Shown: one piece after another, positions 62,793-64,000 of the stretch | How the letters are laid out: every line of letters starts with the position of its first letter | Position numbering within the stretch: the stretch's first letter is position 1 | Origin: Sporocytophaga myxococcoides | GTDB lineage: Bacteria > Bacteroidota > Bacteroidia > Cytophagales > Cytophagaceae | Direction of reading: 5' to 3' | Assembly: GCF_000775915.1 (NCBI RefSeq) | Contig: NZ_BBLT01000011.1 | Coordinates: 124,001 to 188,000, forward strand | Length of the DNA stretch: 64,000 bases | The notes under the pieces: generated by a model | What the model saw: the letters and a program-made list of their open reading frames with translations, nothing else | Database searches by the model: none | Told to the model about the DNA's origin: nothing | Position numbers and translations under genes: made by a program

Positions 62793-62906
62793 ATTGATTT
62801 ATAAAGAAGAGGGGAGAGAAAAGGCTCTTTGAACCTCTAGCAACCTATCCTTTTGAGATAAGGTGCTAATTCCTTTCCTAAGATATTAGGGCATATAAAT
62901 TAATTA
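62793..62906 (+). ncRNA. SAM-I (S-box) riboswitch upstream of metX
   Basis: All core parts are visible. P1 pairs AATTGATTTAT (62793-62803) with ATAAATTAATT (62896-62906), with one G-T. P2 uses GAGG and CCTC around the internal loop. The conserved TAGCAACC segment is at about 62839-62846, a TATC/GATA P3 follows, then AAGGTGCTAATTCC, and P4 is CCTAA-GATA-TTAGG. SAM binding should reduce expression of the methionine gene metX. A second AAATTAATT at 62916-62924 repeats the P1 3' strand and could be part of the switch; no clear terminator hairpin was found downstream. Confidence 0.85.
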
Positions 62907-63043
62907 TGATGAAGAAATTAATTGAATATTATTACACCTTTCTTTATACCTCTTTCCTTAAGAGTAAAGGCTTGTCTTTTAATTTCCTTTTTGTCTGTTG
63001 TTAGTTTTGTGCTGAATTTGGTGGTTTAATCTGGAGTTTACAA

Positions 63044-64000
63044 GTGGAAAATAAGACCTTTACATATAAGAATAATTTTGTTTTAGAGTCAGGGCAGGTT
63101 CTTGAAAACCTTACGATTCAATATTCTACTTTAGGAAAACTTAATAGTAGAAAAGATAATGTAATTTGGGTTTGCCACGCTCTTACCGCTAATTCTGAAG
63201 TTCATAACTGGTGGTATGGGTTGGTAGGTGAAGATAAATTTTTTAATCCTGAGAAGCACTTCGTTATATGTGCCAATATCCTTGGTTCCTGCTATGGAAC
63301 AAGTGGCCCACTGGAAGTTAATCCTAAGACAGGAAAGCAGTATTTTCTCGAATTTCCTCAGGTTACAATAAGAGATATGGTAAATGCTCATATTGTTCTT
63401 AAAGAAGAATTGGGTATTACTAAAATACATTCTTGTATCGGCGGTTCTTTAGGCGGACAGCAGGCAATGGAGTGGGCCATCATGGCTCCTGATACTATTG
63501 AAAATTTGATTTTGCTGGCTACAAATGCCTTTCATTCTCCATGGGGAATTGCTTTTAACGAATCTCAGAGAATGGCAATAAAAGCAGATAAAACCTGGCA
63601 AGAGTGCAGAGAAGATGCAGGGCAGGAGGGCTTAAAAGCAGCAAGGGCAATCGCTCTTCTTTCTTACCGGAATTATAATACTTACGTTTCTACACAGAAA
63701 GAAACAGACGAAAACAAGCTTGATAGTTATAAAGCATCCTCTTATCAAAATTATCAAGGGGTTAAGCTTGTAAACAGGTTTAATTGTCATTCATACCTTT
63801 ATCTTTCAAAAGCAATGGATTCTCATCACGTAGGTCGTGGTCGGGGAGGAGCTGAAGTTGCCCTGAAGGCGATAAAGTCAAATACACTGGTGGTAGGTAT
63901 TAAAACAGATATTCTTTTTCCTGTTTGTGAACAGATTTTCTTGGCCCAAAACATAGTGGGAGCAGAATATCAGGAAATTGATTCCCTGTATGGTCATGAC
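63044..64000 (+). CDS. metX: homoserine O-acetyltransferase (5' part, cut by window end)
   Basis: The first 319 codons of MetX, an alpha/beta hydrolase that acetylates homoserine for methionine synthesis. Visible are HALTANSEVHNWW, ILGSCYGTSGP, the nucleophile elbow GGSLGGQQAMEW, the acid site VVGIKTDILFP and the start of the histidine site LYGHD at the edge. The start is GTG 63044 with GGAG seven bases ahead; the preceding codons have no ATG. Control by the SAM riboswitch fits the pathway. Confidence 0.93.
   Translation, partial: MENKTFTYKNNFVLESGQVLENLTIQYSTLGKLNSRKDNVIWVCHALTANSEVHNWWYGLVGEDKFFNPEKHFVICANILGSCYGTSGPLEVNPKTGKQYFLEFPQVTIRDMVNAHIVLKEELGITKIHSCIGGSLGGQQAMEWAIMAPDTIENLILLATNAFHSPWGIAFNESQRMAIKADKTWQECREDAGQEGLKAARAIALLSYRNYNTYVSTQKETDENKLDSYKASSYQNYQGVKLVNRFNCHSYLYLSKAMDSHHVGRGRGGAEVALKAIKSNTLVVGIKTDILFPVCEQIFLAQNIVGAEYQEIDSLYGHD

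Noticed and set aside
62347-62793. Two short + strand frames between the MarR gene and the riboswitch
   Set aside because: Low-complexity Leu/Ile/Phe content, one with TTG start, no RBS and no family resemblance.
62907-63029. 40-codon ORF between the riboswitch and metX (starts MMKKLIEYY)
   Set aside because: No RBS and no homology; it overlaps the probable expression platform, so it was kept out, although a leader peptide cannot be excluded.

Overview
The window is about 64 kb of a low-GC Bacteroidota chromosome, most likely a Cytophagales member (Cytophaga/Sporocytophaga-like). The signs are a type IX secretion (T9SS) C-terminal sorting domain, a TPR/PD40/OmpA protein of the PorE type, a SPOR-like secreted protein, many SPII lipoproteins, Bacteroidota TAnnTTTG promoter motifs, few strong Shine-Dalgarno sites and several TTG/GTG starts. 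The assignment rests on gene content only. No rRNA, tRNA, CRISPR array, prophage or intact insertion sequence was seen.

Layout. 0-10.3 kb (+): a CheR methyltransferase, then a tightly spaced run siaB-like / siaC-like / TerB-ABCG transporter / lipoprotein / small secreted protein, followed by a seven-repeat secreted propeller protein and a PorE-like OmpA protein. 10.4-15.6 kb (-): an AlgI/AlgJ-type exopolysaccharide O-acetylation pair, a membrane-tethered receiver-domain protein and an acyl-activating enzyme. 15.9-23.4 kb: polA, rlmI, yjbQ, an NlpE-META lipoprotein, a nitronate-monooxygenase-type flavoprotein, and a 580-base gene-poor stretch with a small cluster of DnaA-box-like 9-mers. 23.4-31.2 kb (-): GH3-family protein, lptB, recJ, a coiled-coil DUF2130 protein, a SPOR-like protein and fumC. 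31.4-38.2 kb: radA, a split kinase pair (APH-like plus P-loop kinase), a very small T9SS cargo, arginine deiminase and a DDAH-like amidinohydrolase, a Kazal lipoprotein and another lipoprotein. 38.3-49.8 kb: housekeeping genes (prfA, glyA, tatC, rpiB, rbfA, a LolE/FtsX-type permease, a SNF2 ATPase) with a beta-helix lipoprotein and a GT-C-like membrane protein. 50-56.2 kb: a zinc-ribbon methyltransferase, small unknowns, and a compact group of FAD oxidoreductase, UbiA-type prenyltransferase, type III polyketide synthase and methyltransferase. 56.2-62.2 kb (-): a complete MarR / adaptor / RND / TolC efflux operon. 62.8-64 kb: a SAM-I-type riboswitch in front of metX, which runs off the window end.

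Two accessory modules stand out. The first (1.4-6.7 kb) pairs a Sia-type partner-switch kinase and phosphoprotein with an ABCG-type transporter that carries a TerB-like N-terminus, which suggests phospho-controlled export or envelope remodelling. The second (52-55.9 kb) combines a type III PKS with intact Cys-His-Asn triad, a translationally coupled methyltransferase, a flavin oxidoreductase and an aromatic-type prenyltransferase, which would fit a methylated, oxidised and perhaps prenylated polyketide or quinone lipid. Both are inferences from gene content and order.
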